Shown: positions 51,880-61,987 of the stretch, in pieces
Layout of the letters: each line of letters starts with the position of its first letter
Position numbering within the stretch: position 1 is the stretch's first letter
Assembly (NCBI GenBank): GCA_030220185.1
Contig: JASPKZ010010203.1
Coordinates: 1 to 64,000 of the forward strand
Origin: Diploptera punctata
Taxonomy: Eukaryota; Arthropoda; Insecta; Blattodea; Blaberidae
Direction of reading: 5' to 3'
Length of the DNA stretch: 64,000 bases
Made by a program: the position numbers and the translations under genes
Notes under the pieces: generated by a model
Told to the model about the DNA's origin: nothing
Seen by the model: the letters and a program-made list of their open reading frames with translations, nothing else
Database searches by the model: none

Positions 51880-53285
51880 AAATTTTAGAGTATGAAGAAG
51901 GCCTACAATACAATGATATTAATAAGCTGTTAGTTTATACTGATTATGTAGTATTATTACGTGATAGCGATGAGATACTAAGGGCCAACACACTCTCTAT
52001 TGTGTAACACTAAGAAATTGGGACTCGAAGTAAACATCAGTAAAATTAAATATATGGTAAAACATTTAAATTCACTATATAATGGATATGGACAGTTTCA
52101 GACAAATGAGGGAAAATTTAAAGAAGTGATTTATCTCAAATAATAGGAATAACATTTACAAACAGGAATGAGACGAAAAAAGAAATTAAACGTAGGCTTT
52201 ATTCTGGAAATGCGTGTTGTTATACATTATAGACTCTTGTCATTCCAACTCCTTAAAAAAATAAAATGAAAATATATAAAACTGTTATTCTCCCAGTTAT
52301 GTAGATGAGAAACGTGGAATCTTACTTTAAGGGAGGAGAAAAGTTTGCGAGTATTTGAGAATAATAAAATTGTTACGATATTTTTTTAACCAAAGATAGA
52401 CGAATGGGCAGGCGAATGTAGAAGACTACATAACAGTGAGCTACATGATCTTTGTAGGAAACTAGATATAACATGAACTGTTAAGTATCATAGACTGCGA
52501 TAGGCAGTACATGTGGTACGAATGGGATATGAAATAAGATATGGAAAATCAGAGGGAAAAACTCCCTGTAGGTTGGCCAAATAAGAAGTCTCAGAATAAC
52601 ATTAGCCATAATTTGTGGGAATTAGATTACACTGGTCAACATGATTTTTGTCTCATGAGTACCAATAGTTGTACTTAATGCAGTTTTTTTATCGTGTTTT
52701 CAAATATGTATTCGGAATTTCTCCATCACCCACTGTTTTTTTATTTCAATTTCAATTAATGGATTTAAATAATTATTATTTTAATAAACTTTTTTTCGTC
52801 CATTGTCCATTGTAAAATAAAACCAAATGAGCTAACTCAGGAGATTTCAGCTATGGAAAACATATATTAAGCCAAATGGAATCCTAATATGCTGGCCGAT
52901 TATTGTTGGACCATCAAGAGGGATGCTCCACAGGCGAAATATAGCAGAAAATCGCCATTTCTTACTTTCTAGGTAAGTCCGAATGTTGGAATATTGTGTA
53001 GTTACGAATGTAGAAAATATTAAAGTGTTTGAAATAATGCCTGTCTCTCGGAAACTTTGTGTGATGGGAAAAAAAAAACCGATATCATATTTGAATTCAG
53101 GAGAATAAATACTATCAGAATCACATATTTTTCTTTCTGAGACAAAAAAAAATTATTTCGTTGCTCAATGTTATCCAGGGAATGATTCGAAAATATTACT
53201 TCAGGATAGGGATGTATGGAGAACATATGTCCATGAGGTCAAGAACTTGCGGGTTGGAAAATGCTAGTGAATTAGTTATAAAGCT
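51880..53285 (+). mobile_element. RTE-P fragment, decayed, split by family T
   Basis: It begins in the reverse transcriptase (NKLLVYTDYVVLLRDSDEIL, equivalent to LLVYADDVVLLADSEEIL with the catalytic ADD altered to TDY), runs to the C-terminal block and, after the insert at 52630-53170, ends near GAAAATGCTAGTGAATTAGT. Extensive indels show this is one of the older copies. Confidence 0.8.
52630..53170 (+). mobile_element. TIR element family T, copy 4
   Basis: 541 bp with CACTGGTCAACATGATTTTT at the left and TTGCTCAATG at the right. TTA flanks both sides (52627-52629, 53171-53173), and removal restores the RTE-P text GATTATCCAGGGAATGATT. The coding scrap is at 52853-52972, with one internal stop before KWNPNMLADYCWTIKRDAPQ. 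Confidence 0.85.
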
Positions 53286-53637
53286 GTGATAAACTTACAG
53301 TAGTTTGGAAGTGTATGTCTCATTGTATTTCTGAGCAAACCAAACTAGTAAAGCGATGTTATCCTGTTTCTCTCTTCTTCTTTTTTTCCCCCTCTCTAAG
53401 AGCGCGAACTGCTACCTGACGGTTTTAGCAAGAAAGCTCCAGAGTTAATGTATGTGAAGTACGTATAGATAAATCCAGCGGATTTCTTGCTACAACACCG
53501 ACATCAGCGCTAGCTCGCTTAAACTTAAATACAAGCTACTAAAACTTCGTCAAGTTCCTATCTATGCAGCAGGGAGAAGATTGAATATTTAAACTTTATC
53601 ATACAAGAATACATTGGAGAACGAATAAATCATAACT
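53286..53637. other. Unassigned sequence
   Basis: No coding or repeat signal is visible between two RTE-P fragments of opposite orientation. Confidence 0.3.
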
Positions 53638-53925
53638 AACAACTCCACTAGTTACTGAAACCGTAGGTTGTGGCGGCGAGGACATAAGCTTTCCATCAAC
53701 CCTATTCTCAGTTAAAATTTTCAAATCATCCCTGCATAATCTACTTCCCTTAAATCGTGGTTAATATTATTCTTCCACCTAATTCTTAGTCTACCACTGG
53801 GCGTTTTTCCCTTTGGTTTTCCTACAAGAACCTATCATTGTCCCTCTTTCAATACTCAATCGTGCACATGTCCTGCCTATCGGAGACTACGAAACTTGAA
53901 TGGTCTTATTATACTGTTTACCTAT
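53638..53925 (-). mobile_element. RTE-P 3' fragment
   Basis: This is a minus-strand terminus and C-terminal block with several deletions (complement of GGTTTCAGTAACTAGTGGAG at the end). Confidence 0.7.
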
Positions 53926-53939
53926 CAATATGTGGCACT

Positions 53940-54365
53940 ATAAAACGGACACTATAAAACTTTGAGGAGTACACAATTAAAATTTTACAAAATTAGGGCA
54001 GTACCTGTTTTAACATATGCAGTGAAAATTGGAATCTTAAACGTTCAGACAGAAACAAAATGAAATTGCAGAAATGAAGTTCTTACGTTCAGTAGCAGGT
54101 GTGACAATTTTGGACAGAAAAAGAATTGAAGATATTAGAAAATACTTAAATATTTTTAATTTAACAAATATAATTGACAATATGAGAAACAACTGGTATG
54201 AATGAACATGTTAAAAGGATGCCTAAAGATAGAATCCCCAGCTGTTATTAAAGTACAAACCAATTTGACGCCCAATACTAGATGGGAAGATTCATTAAAT
54301 CCCACTTGATGTGAAAACAGGCGAAAAGGCCCAATTTTGGAAGTAGAAGAAGAAAAAGACCTATA
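53940..54365 (+). mobile_element. LINE 3' fragment, same family as 12522-12780
   Basis: The reading includes LRSTQLKFYKIRAVPVLTYA then MKFLRSVAGVTILDRKRIED and a WYE.HVKRMPKDRI block with one frame break, followed by a GRP-type end. The peptide MKFLRSVAGVTILDRK is shared with the minus-strand copy near 12.7 kb. Confidence 0.7.
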
Positions 54366-54454
54366 ATATCGGTTATTAGCCTTCTTCATTCGCCTGTCTG
54401 TTCATATATCTTTGGTACGAACAAAAGTTTTCCTAAGAAATTTATTCTCAAATA

Positions 54455-54802
54455 AAAACTCCTAGCGAGACAGGCCTACAAGGCCCTTATCCTACCAGCT
54501 AGCTGCTGGCCCTTCACATCCACATGTGTCAATCACAGAGGTAGATGATAATCAGACAGTGTAGGGGTGACATGTGGTCAGCATGTCGAGTCCCCCAGCC
54601 GTTATATAACTGGTTTTCTCAGCCTGGAGCCACTACTTATTGTAGCTACCCAAATGCATCACGATGCTGGGTGGGCATCGGTCCCATACTGGCCGAAATA
54701 CCATGAGAAAATTTCTTCCCCCATGGAGACTCGAACCAGCGCAAGTCCCGTAGCTCTGCGCCAAGGCTTCCTGCCTTAACCACTCAGTTACGACGCGGGA
54801 CC
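54455..54802 (-). mobile_element. SINE-F, full-length, with 13-bp TSD
   Basis: The second SINE-F copy, with head ACTGAGTGGTTAAGGC and GGTTCGAGTCTCC on the minus strand. Perfect TTATTCTCAAATA copies lie at 54442-54454 and 54803-54815, both from RTE-P sequence. Confidence 0.88.
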
Positions 54803-54988
54803 TTATTCTCAAATACTCTTAATATTTTCTCCTCCTAGTAAGTAAGAGTCCATGTTTCACATCCTTATAATATAATTGGAAGAATAACATATTTATATAT
54901 TTTCAGTTTAATGTTTTTTGAGAGACTTAAATATGCTCTCAATACATCCCAATCCTGACTAATATTTTCCAACCAATTCCTTGTACAA

Positions 54989-55538
54989 CACTGATCAATA
55001 AAAAAGAAACTTTTTTTTTGTCTCAGAAAGAAAAATATGTGATTCTGATAGTATTTTTTCTCCTGAATTCAAATATAATATCGGTTTTTCTCCATCATGC
55101 AAGGTGTCCGGGAGACAGGTTTTTATACTTTCAAACACTTTAATATTTTCTACATTCGTGACTATGCAATATTCGAACATTCGGACTCACCTAGAAAGTA
55201 AGAAATGACGATTTTCTGCTATATTTTCGCCTGTGGAGCATTCCTCTTGATGGTCCAACAATAATCGGCCAGCATATTAGGATTCCATTTGCCTTGATAT
55301 CTCTTTTCCATAGCTGAAATATCCTGTTGAAAGTGTTCCCCGTGCTCATCGCTCAATGGACAAATGGACGAAAAAACGTTTAATTAAAATAAATATTTAA
55401 ATTCATTAATTGAAATTGAAATAAATAAAAAAAACTGTGGGTGATGGAGAAATTCCGAATACATATTTGAAAATACGATAAAAAATGCATTAAGTACAAC
55501 TATTGGTACTCATGAGACAAAAATCATGTTGATCAGTG
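54989..55538 (-). mobile_element. TIR element family T, copy 5
   Basis: 550 bp. On the minus strand it carries the longest coding scrap of the family: EHGEHFQQDISAMEKRYQGK, then WNPNMLADYCWTIKRNAPQA. The ends are CACTGATCAACATGATTTTT and the complement of CACTGATCAATAAAAAAGAA. Flanks CAA and TTA do not give a clean TSD. Confidence 0.8.
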
Positions 55539-55800
55539 TTATTTACCCTTCCTAAGGCATGGTAAATATTATCTCCAACTTAAATCTTGGTCTTGCCACT
55601 GGACGCTTTCACTTTGATTTTCCTAGAACTTTCCATTCCTCTCTTTCATTTCCCATTCCCACATGCCCTACCCATCGCAATGTATGATTTATGAGAATTA
55701 ACAGTTATTATACCTGATTTGTCAAAGATCATGTAGTTCAAGTAGTTTTAGCCGTTCGCCTATCTCTTTGTTTCTCTTTGGAATAAATATTTTCCTAAGA

Positions 55801-56266
55801 ACGTTTCACTAAAATAAACGAAATATTTTGCAAGTGTCACTATTTTTCACGACTTGTTCTGAGCTCTATCAACCCTCAAATTGGCATAACACAAATTTAT
55901 TCTGGTAGTTATTTGAATGTGGCGGACCGCAGTGAAAACGGAATCTTGTGTAACTATTATTATTAGGTATATTGTATATTTGACATACATTTAAGTGATT
56001 TATTTTTGTTCGTCTTCTTCTGATTGATTTAAAATATTAAATTAATTAAACCAACTGATGTATCCAAATGGATACATTACGAATTTAAGGGTTAATCTAC
56101 TATCATTCTCCTGAACATCGCTCTGTCATTCCAATTTACATGTCCAATCCTTTTTTACTCATGCTACTCAAAACACAATCGACGTTATCTTTTACCGTTC
56201 TCTTCTTCTTCTGATTTTAGATGACGGACGTGGAAAAATAAATGCATATGATGCATATATATATAT
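55801..56266. other. Unassigned sequence
   Basis: AT-rich with a short (AT)n near 56255. No repeat partner or coding signal. Confidence 0.3.
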
Positions 56267-56485
56267 TTGGTAAGAAAAATTAGTGCACATGGAAGTCATT
56301 ATGCTGAAATTAATGAGAGAATAAATAAGGGTAAATCAGCAATATCAGAATTAAATGGTGTTTTGTGGGATCACAATAAATGTTCCAAAACAAAAATAAA
56401 CATTTTATACAATAATAAGGAGTGCAATGGCATATGGTGCATAAAAATAGGAATAACAACTGTGTGGAATTGCGAGGAATAGGAC
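56267..56485 (+). mobile_element. LINE reverse-transcriptase tail fragment
   Basis: The frame reads EINERINKGKSAISELNGVL then WDHNKCSKTKINILYN, which resembles the R...G..AI..LN..LW......K..IY block following the catalytic core of RTE/CR1-type reverse transcriptases. It stops at TAG near 56480. The family is not otherwise seen here. Confidence 0.55.
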
Positions 56486-56506
56486 AAATAAAGTAAAAAA
56501 ACAGAT

Positions 56507-56575
56507 GCAGCGAAAATCGAACCCCATCCAGCATATTACCAGACAGTGCGTTTGACCACTATACTATTTGCACTC
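56507..56575 (-). tRNA. tRNA-like sequence, probably a SINE head or pseudogene
   Basis: On the minus strand TAGTATAGTGGTCAAACGC (box A region) and GGGGTTCGATTTTCGC (box B) are spaced as in a tRNA. The acceptor stem does not pair well and no CCA or body follows that I recognise. Confidence 0.35.
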
Positions 56576-56840
56576 AAATATCTTTTGATGTGGTTTTACA
56601 GCTTCATATAGTCCATTCAGGTGAAATATTCTGGGAACTTGAAAAAGGCACCTACCTGTTTCTCTTCACAAAGTTAAAGTTTCAGCAAATCGGCTATACA
56701 GTGTAGGCCATTCTTTAACGGCCTTCTCTCATCCCCTAAGAAAACTAAGCTAATATTACAACTACCACGCGCCATTGTTGCCACGTCCACATTACTCTTT
56801 AAAAAGATAATTTTAAAATTAAACAATGTTATGCTATACC

Positions 56841-57250
56841 AGCTAATACCGGGTGTGCGCTGCTACGCCTAAATAAATTAAATATTGAGGGTTAATTATT
56901 ATATGGTATACATTGCGACGAACCAAACGGTGGTTGCTAGAGGAAATTTTTTATTTCAAATTTCAGATAAACCCTCACTTCTGTTAGAATTCGCTGATTT
57001 TTTGATAATACGTACCTCACTTTATTTTAATAGGATATTCCGAGTTTTGTTGTGGAACATCGAAAATTACGATCGCTAGAGCGATTTTTAAATTTTTGTT
57101 TCAGATTAACTCCTACACCTAATGATTATAGAACATAATACATAAAGGCTAAAAACTCGCCGCATATGAAAACCTGTATATAGAAATTTTCACGAAGATC
57201 GATTGAACGGTTTAGAAGTCTATAAAGGACAAACAGACAGATAGGCATAT
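56841..57250 (-). repeat. Repeat R1 copy D
   Basis: The sequence GGGTGTGCGCTGCTACGCCT followed by TTTCAGATAAACC and TAGAGCGATTTTTAAATTTT matches the order in copy C. Only one of the two internal units is present. Confidence 0.65.
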
Positions 57251-57270
57251 ATTCGTTTTTATTTATATAG

Positions 57271-57712
57271 TAGTAGTAGTAATAGGACTTTATTAGACTA
57301 CAAGTATGATATATACAATGTTATTTACAAATATGGGTCCCACGGGTAGTAAGCCGTGCGTGCTGTTGACAGTCCGTTACAATAAAGTAATATTTGGTAA
57401 TAGTATAAAGAAAAAGACAAAAAGAAAACAATAATATTACAATTACATAAAGAAAACACAATAATATTACAATTACATAATAATACAATAACATAATACA
57501 TTAATTAAGTTATGTAGAATTATTAACAATTAATGATATTGCATTTTGATAACATTTATTTATTGATGAATGAGTGTTGTTCTTATTTTCCGCGTTTTGT
57601 CCAGAAATTTTCCCAAGTTCATCCAATTTTCTAGATTTATCATTAACTCGTAGCATGCCAATCTTTCACGATTGAAATTTAGAAATCCTTCCGGTGATAA
57701 CTGTACTGGACG
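57271..57712 (-). mobile_element. LINE-T 3' end with (TAC)n tail
   Basis: On the minus strand the last about 45 codons of ORF2 (ACYELMINLENW-type, frame broken) are followed by the 3' UTR with one internal repeat unit and the terminus AGTCTAATAAAGTCC with TAC units. It adjoins R1 copy D. Confidence 0.82.
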
Positions 57713-58560
57713 GATGCCCTAATGCTGAATCTAGTGACAGAGTTATTTATATATACTAACGTGTACATACCTGTAAAAAGATGGGTTAGTTGATTTGACA
57801 ACTTCGGAATATCTCCGTCTCTTTCTCTCTAATGAGGGTTGAAAGGCGGTCGGCTTTTGTTAAGTAACATTCAGGAGGATGGTTGAAACCGAAAATGTTT
57901 TGTCAGTTGCAGGAAATGAGGCCGTTAAAGCATGGCACGAATTATACCCTCGCCCTTGTTAGTGCAAAGGATATGTTAACATCACATTAGAATCACCCTA
58001 TAGATACTCAATGCAAGTTTATATCTTACAAAAGCAAGATTGTATCTGGCGCTAAGATTTGTGTAGTGACAAAGGATTAATGTTGGCCAAAATTGTAAAG
58101 GTGACGTATGTGAGAAAATGTCGCGCATATTTTCAATAGTCTTGTAAGCAAACAGAAATGCCTGCATGTGGAGCAGAGAGTAGGCTACGTTTTTGTAAGG
58201 AGCGCAGATTACCTACAATCTCTGGCACTGTACTTCTGTCATTTATCATGCGAACAGGAAGATAGTGTTTGTATTCCCACCGAGTTGCACATTTGTGAAA
58301 TTCGATATGGAGACATCCAGGATCCGAGTGTCAACTGTTCCAATTCAGTTTCTGTCATCAAAAAGAGAAAAAGTGCCTGTTCTTCGATCGAAAGAATATC
58401 AGCTTCTATATTTGATTTACGTCTTGCCATTCTATAGGAGCGCTTTCTCTCCTTTTCTACGTATCTAACACTCGTGCAGACAGTTCCACATTAGAATATT
58501 GTACATTTATAATTTATGTAATATCCTGTTTATTTGATATTTATTTGACAACATCTCTGC
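57713..58560. other. Unassigned, less repetitive sequence
   Basis: About 0.85 kb with more balanced composition and no partner elsewhere in the window. Overlapping short frames lie between 57982 and 58468, of which the minus-strand one at 58239-58430 is entered separately. Confidence 0.35.
58239..58430 (-). CDS. Uncharacterised small ORF, 63 codons
   Basis: The frame starts MARRKSNIEADILSIEEQAL and ends CSHDK before TGA. It has a charged N-terminus and mixed composition that look more protein-like than most short frames here. I do not recognise a family. It could be the start of a transposase, an exon or chance. No promoter or splice signal that decides the matter is visible, and three other frames overlap it. 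Confidence 0.15.
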   Translation of the reverse strand: MARRKSNIEADILSIEEQALFLFLMTETELEQLTLGSWMSPYRISQMCNSVGIQTLSSCSHDK

Positions 58561-59060
58561 CCTACCCAACTCCTTTTAAAAAACGTTAAACTGAAGATAT
58601 ATAAAACTGTTATTATCTCAGTTATATTATATGGTTGTGAATCATGGACTCTAACTTTAAGGGAGGATAAAATATTACGAGTATTTGAGAATAAAGTTCT
58701 TAGGACAAGTTTTAACCAAAGAGAAATGAACAGACAGGCTAATGGAGAAGATTTCATAACAGTGAGCTATACGATCATTATAGGAAACCAGATATAATAA
58801 AACAGCTAAGACTCGTAGACTGCGATAGGCAGGACATGTGGCACGAATGGGGAATGAAAGAAGTGCGTGGAAGCTTCTTGTAGGAAAACTAGAGGTAAAA
58901 CGGCCAGTTGGTAAACCAAGAATCAGAATAGCATTATCCATGATTTGAGGGAAGTAGATTATACATGGGACGATTAGAAACATTAGCTCAGAATAGGGAT
59001 ATATGGAGAGCTTATTTTCGCGCGGCCATGAACCTACGGGTTCGATAGAGCCAGCGACTT
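58560..59060 (+). mobile_element. RTE-P 3' fragment
   Basis: From LLKNVKLKIYKTVIISVILY (after the reverse transcriptase) through the C-terminal block to CGATAGAGCCAGCGACTTAG. Frame breaks occur at several points and the GRPRMRW motif is disrupted. The minus-strand frames of 75 and 102 codons here are antisense. Confidence 0.82.
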
Positions 59061-59092
59061 AGTTAATTAGACATCTGTCCTATATGGAGACT

Positions 59093-59405
59093 AACTAACT
59101 AAATCACTGGCACTAACGAACCAATAGCTTCATGCCTGCGCGGACATAAGCTCTCCATACATCCCTATCTTGAACTGTTTTACAATCATCCTCTGTGTAA
59201 TCAAATTCCCTTAAACCATGGTTAATGTCATTTTCTACCTCATTCTTGGTGTGCCAACTGGGCGTTTTCCCTCTGGTTTTCCTACAAGAAGTTTCCATGT
59301 CCCTCTTTCATTATCAATTCTTGTTACATGTCTTACCCATTACACTCTACGAGACTTAACTGTTCTTATTATATCTGGTTTCATGTAGTTCATTGTTACG
59401 TAACC
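59093..59405 (-). mobile_element. RTE-P 3' fragment
   Basis: Minus-strand terminus and C-terminal block. The 61-codon frame at 59113-59298 reads METSCRKTRGKTPSWHTKNE, a degraded GKPEGKRPVG region. Confidence 0.78.
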
Positions 59406-59446
59406 TCCTACATGTATTTGTATATCCATCTCCCTTCACATACTTT

Positions 59447-60280
59447 CTTACTTACTCCTGGCACTATCGAACCCGTAGGTTCATAGCCATGAGGACATAA
59501 GCTCTCCATACATCCCTATCCTGAGCTAATGCTATCCAATCGTTACCTGTATAATCTACTTACCTCAAATCGTAGTTAATGTTATTGTCCCATCTCATTC
59601 TTGGTCTACCAACTGGGCGTTTTCCCTCTGGCTTTCCTACAAGAAGCTTCCATGCACGTCTTTCATTTCCCATACACGCAAGATGTCCTGCCCATTGCAG
59701 TCTATGAGACTTAACTGTTCTTATTATATCTGGCTTCCTATAAAGACAATGTATTTCATTCTTATGCAGTCTTCTCCATTCACCTGTCTCTTCATCTCTC
59801 TTTAGCCCCAAACGTTTCCTAAGTACTTTAATCTCAAGTACTCGTAATCTCCTTTCCTCCCTTAAAGTAAGAGTCCACGTTTCGCACCCATATAATATAC
59901 TGGTAGAATAAGGGTTTTACATATTTTCAGTTTAACGTTTTTTTAAAGGAGTTGGGACATCAAAAGTCTCTGCAATTCATAATAGCACGCATTTCCAGAA
60001 TTGAGCCTATGTTTAATTTCTTTTTGCATCTCAGTTCATCTCTCTTTAGTGCAAACATTTTCCTAACAACTTTATTCTCAAATATTCGTAATATTTCCTC
60101 CTCCCTTAAAGTAAAAGTTCTTGTTTCACATCCATATAATATAACTGGAACAATAACATTTCTATTTTCAGTTTAACGCATTTTGAGAGCAGTTGGGACG
60201 ACAAGAGTCTCTATAATGCATAATAGCATGCATTTCCGGAATACGTTGCTTATTTGAGATGTATTTCAGAAATCAATTAC
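59447..60280 (-). mobile_element. RTE-P 3' fragments, partly duplicated
   Basis: The minus strand holds a well-preserved tail (AGHLACMGNERRAWKLLVGK, then GRPRMRWDNNINYDL in 59560-59811) continuing upstream to about 60030. The segment 60031-60280 repeats the block from TTTTCCTAAG to CATTTCCGGAAT, so a second RTE-P piece is joined in the same orientation. Confidence 0.82.
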
Positions 60281-60317
60281 CCTCTATGCAGACTATTTTT
60301 TTATTTATTTATTTGAG

Positions 60318-60500
60318 GTCACCGCTGTGGCCTGAGGTTAGCGTCGCTGCCTCTACGCAGCGGACCCGGGTTCGATCTCCAGGTCCTGGGTCATGGATTT
60401 TTTCCGGGTTTTTTCCTCGCCTGAATGACAAATGTCAGGAAACGTTAAGGCTTAAACTGTACTCGAACGTTATCTGGCCATCATTATCATTATCATATTC
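60318..60500 (+). mobile_element. Asp-headed SINE, 3'-truncated
   Basis: CACCGCTGTGGCCTGAGGTT and GGACCCGGGTTCGATCTCCA form the head, and ACAAATGTCAGGAAACGTTA the body. It stops in the ATTATC repeats before any tail type can be assigned. Confidence 0.75.
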
Positions 60501-60504
60501 GCCA

Positions 60505-60856
60505 TGTTTAGTATGCAAGTGTGTGTGTGAGTTTAAATAGTGTGTTTCGTGTTAATGTTGTGTTGTCTCAGAGGTGGTATTGACATTGAGCTGATCTCTC
60601 ATTCCTGGAGGTCCTCCATGTCCTTGTGTGGTCAAAGAACTATTTGGCAATGTATCGTATAGGCTACATCAATTGGTTGGATTTATTTAGTGCTAGCTAA
60701 TGAAACAGAAGAAAGCGTACGAATAGCAAAACTTAAATGTGTGTCGAATTACACAATAAATTTAATACTAATAACAGACATGCGTGATTTGGTTTACAGT
60801 GCGGTCCGACATATTTAAATAACTGGCAGGCGAAATTAGTGTTCTGCCAATTAAAT
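60505..60856. other. Unassigned sequence
   Basis: There is no recognisable feature between two Asp-headed SINEs. Confidence 0.3.
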
Positions 60857-60867
60857 AATTAAAATCC

Positions 60868-61252
60868 GTCCACCGCTGTGGTCTCGAGGTAGCGTGCTGC
60901 CTTGTCACGCAGCGGGCCCGGGTTCGATCCCCGGACGGGACAGTTTTTCTGGGTGAGGTTTTTATCAGAGTTTTTCCTCACTTGTAAGACAAATGTCAGC
61001 AAAACTTTAAGGCCCAAACGGTCCCCGAAATCATATGGCCATCGCATTCATCATCATTCATATTGATCTTAGTTAACTTAGGATTAGGGACTCTCCTGGC
61101 GCAGCACTATCATCATCATCACCCATCATATCATCGGGTAAACGTAACCCCGCCTTCCAGGCGCCCCAACCTCAGAAGTGGGTTACAAGTACGCCATGCC
61201 AGGAGAGAACACGAGGAATGTCGAAAGACAGCCTGGGGCATTTGCAAAAAAA
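60868..61252 (+). mobile_element. SINE, Asp-like head and tail type C, full-length
   Basis: The 385-bp element starts CGTCCACCGCTGTGGTCTCG... and has box B GGTTCGATCCCCGG, the common body, the type C tail (AGGCGCCCCAACCTCAGAAG, CAGGAGAGAACACG) and a short A-run. A perfect 11-bp TSD, AATTAAAATCC, lies at 60857-60867 and 61253-61263, so head and tail were mobilised as one unit. Confidence 0.88.
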
Positions 61253-61379
61253 AATTAAAATCCTTCTCCCGAGAAGTCGTGCCACTGTAAGGCCAGGGTA
61301 CGTGTGTGGCACGTAAAAGTGCCTGTAAGGTGAGATATCAAACTTTGGTAATGGAATGGAATATATTTGGAAATTAGAA

Positions 61380-61665
61380 TAAATGGTTTGAGGAAATCCA
61401 ACTTAGATGTTATGGGCATATAATGGGAATAATAAACACAGAAACAAACAAAGAAGTATTGAAATGGATACCTCTTGGAAAAAGGAAACGTGGTAGACCA
61501 AAGCCACGTGGATAAAGGGGATTCAAGACAACATGAAGAAGAGAAATATGACAGAAGCAGACACACAAGACAGGGAAATGTGGAATAAAAAGATTGTATT
61601 TGGTTCAGGATACCTGTGTAAGTAACAGAAACAATCATGAAATAAAATAAATAATATAAAGGATA
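61380..61665 (+). mobile_element. LINE 3' fragment
   Basis: The reading RCYGHIMGIINTETNKEVLK then WIPLGKRKRGRPKPRG is a LINE polyprotein end. It is followed by an ALDRE-like MTEADTQDREMW block with one frame break. The family is uncertain. Confidence 0.6.
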
Positions 61666-61987
61666 AATAGGGATGCAATAAAAGGTAGGGTGAACTCATA
61701 GACTTTTACACAATAGTGCGTTTTGTCGTACTTACAGCAATGGCAAACACGATTGAAAGTTCAACTTTCTAAATTTCAGGGTTTGCAACCTAAATAACTA
61801 TATTGTGATAGTACATATTAGCCGACCTCGTGCGGGAAGTAAAACCACTCTCTTTTATGTATACTACCAACAATGTATATATATAAACATATATCCAAAA
61901 GTAGTGTTAATATGCATTATACGAAACAAATCACTGCATTTTAAATGAACTGAACTTTATTTGAAACAATATAAAAGAATAAATTCG

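Larger units (their letters stand above)
54367..55800 (-). mobile_element. RTE-P fragments split by SINE-F and family T
   Basis: Two minus-strand RTE-P pieces lie end to end: 54367-54910, the upstream region interrupted by SINE-F, and about 54915-55800, a further terminus interrupted by family T copy 5. The junction near 54910 joins the upstream region of one to the C-terminal region of the next, so either two insertions or a rearrangement occurred. Confidence 0.75.
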
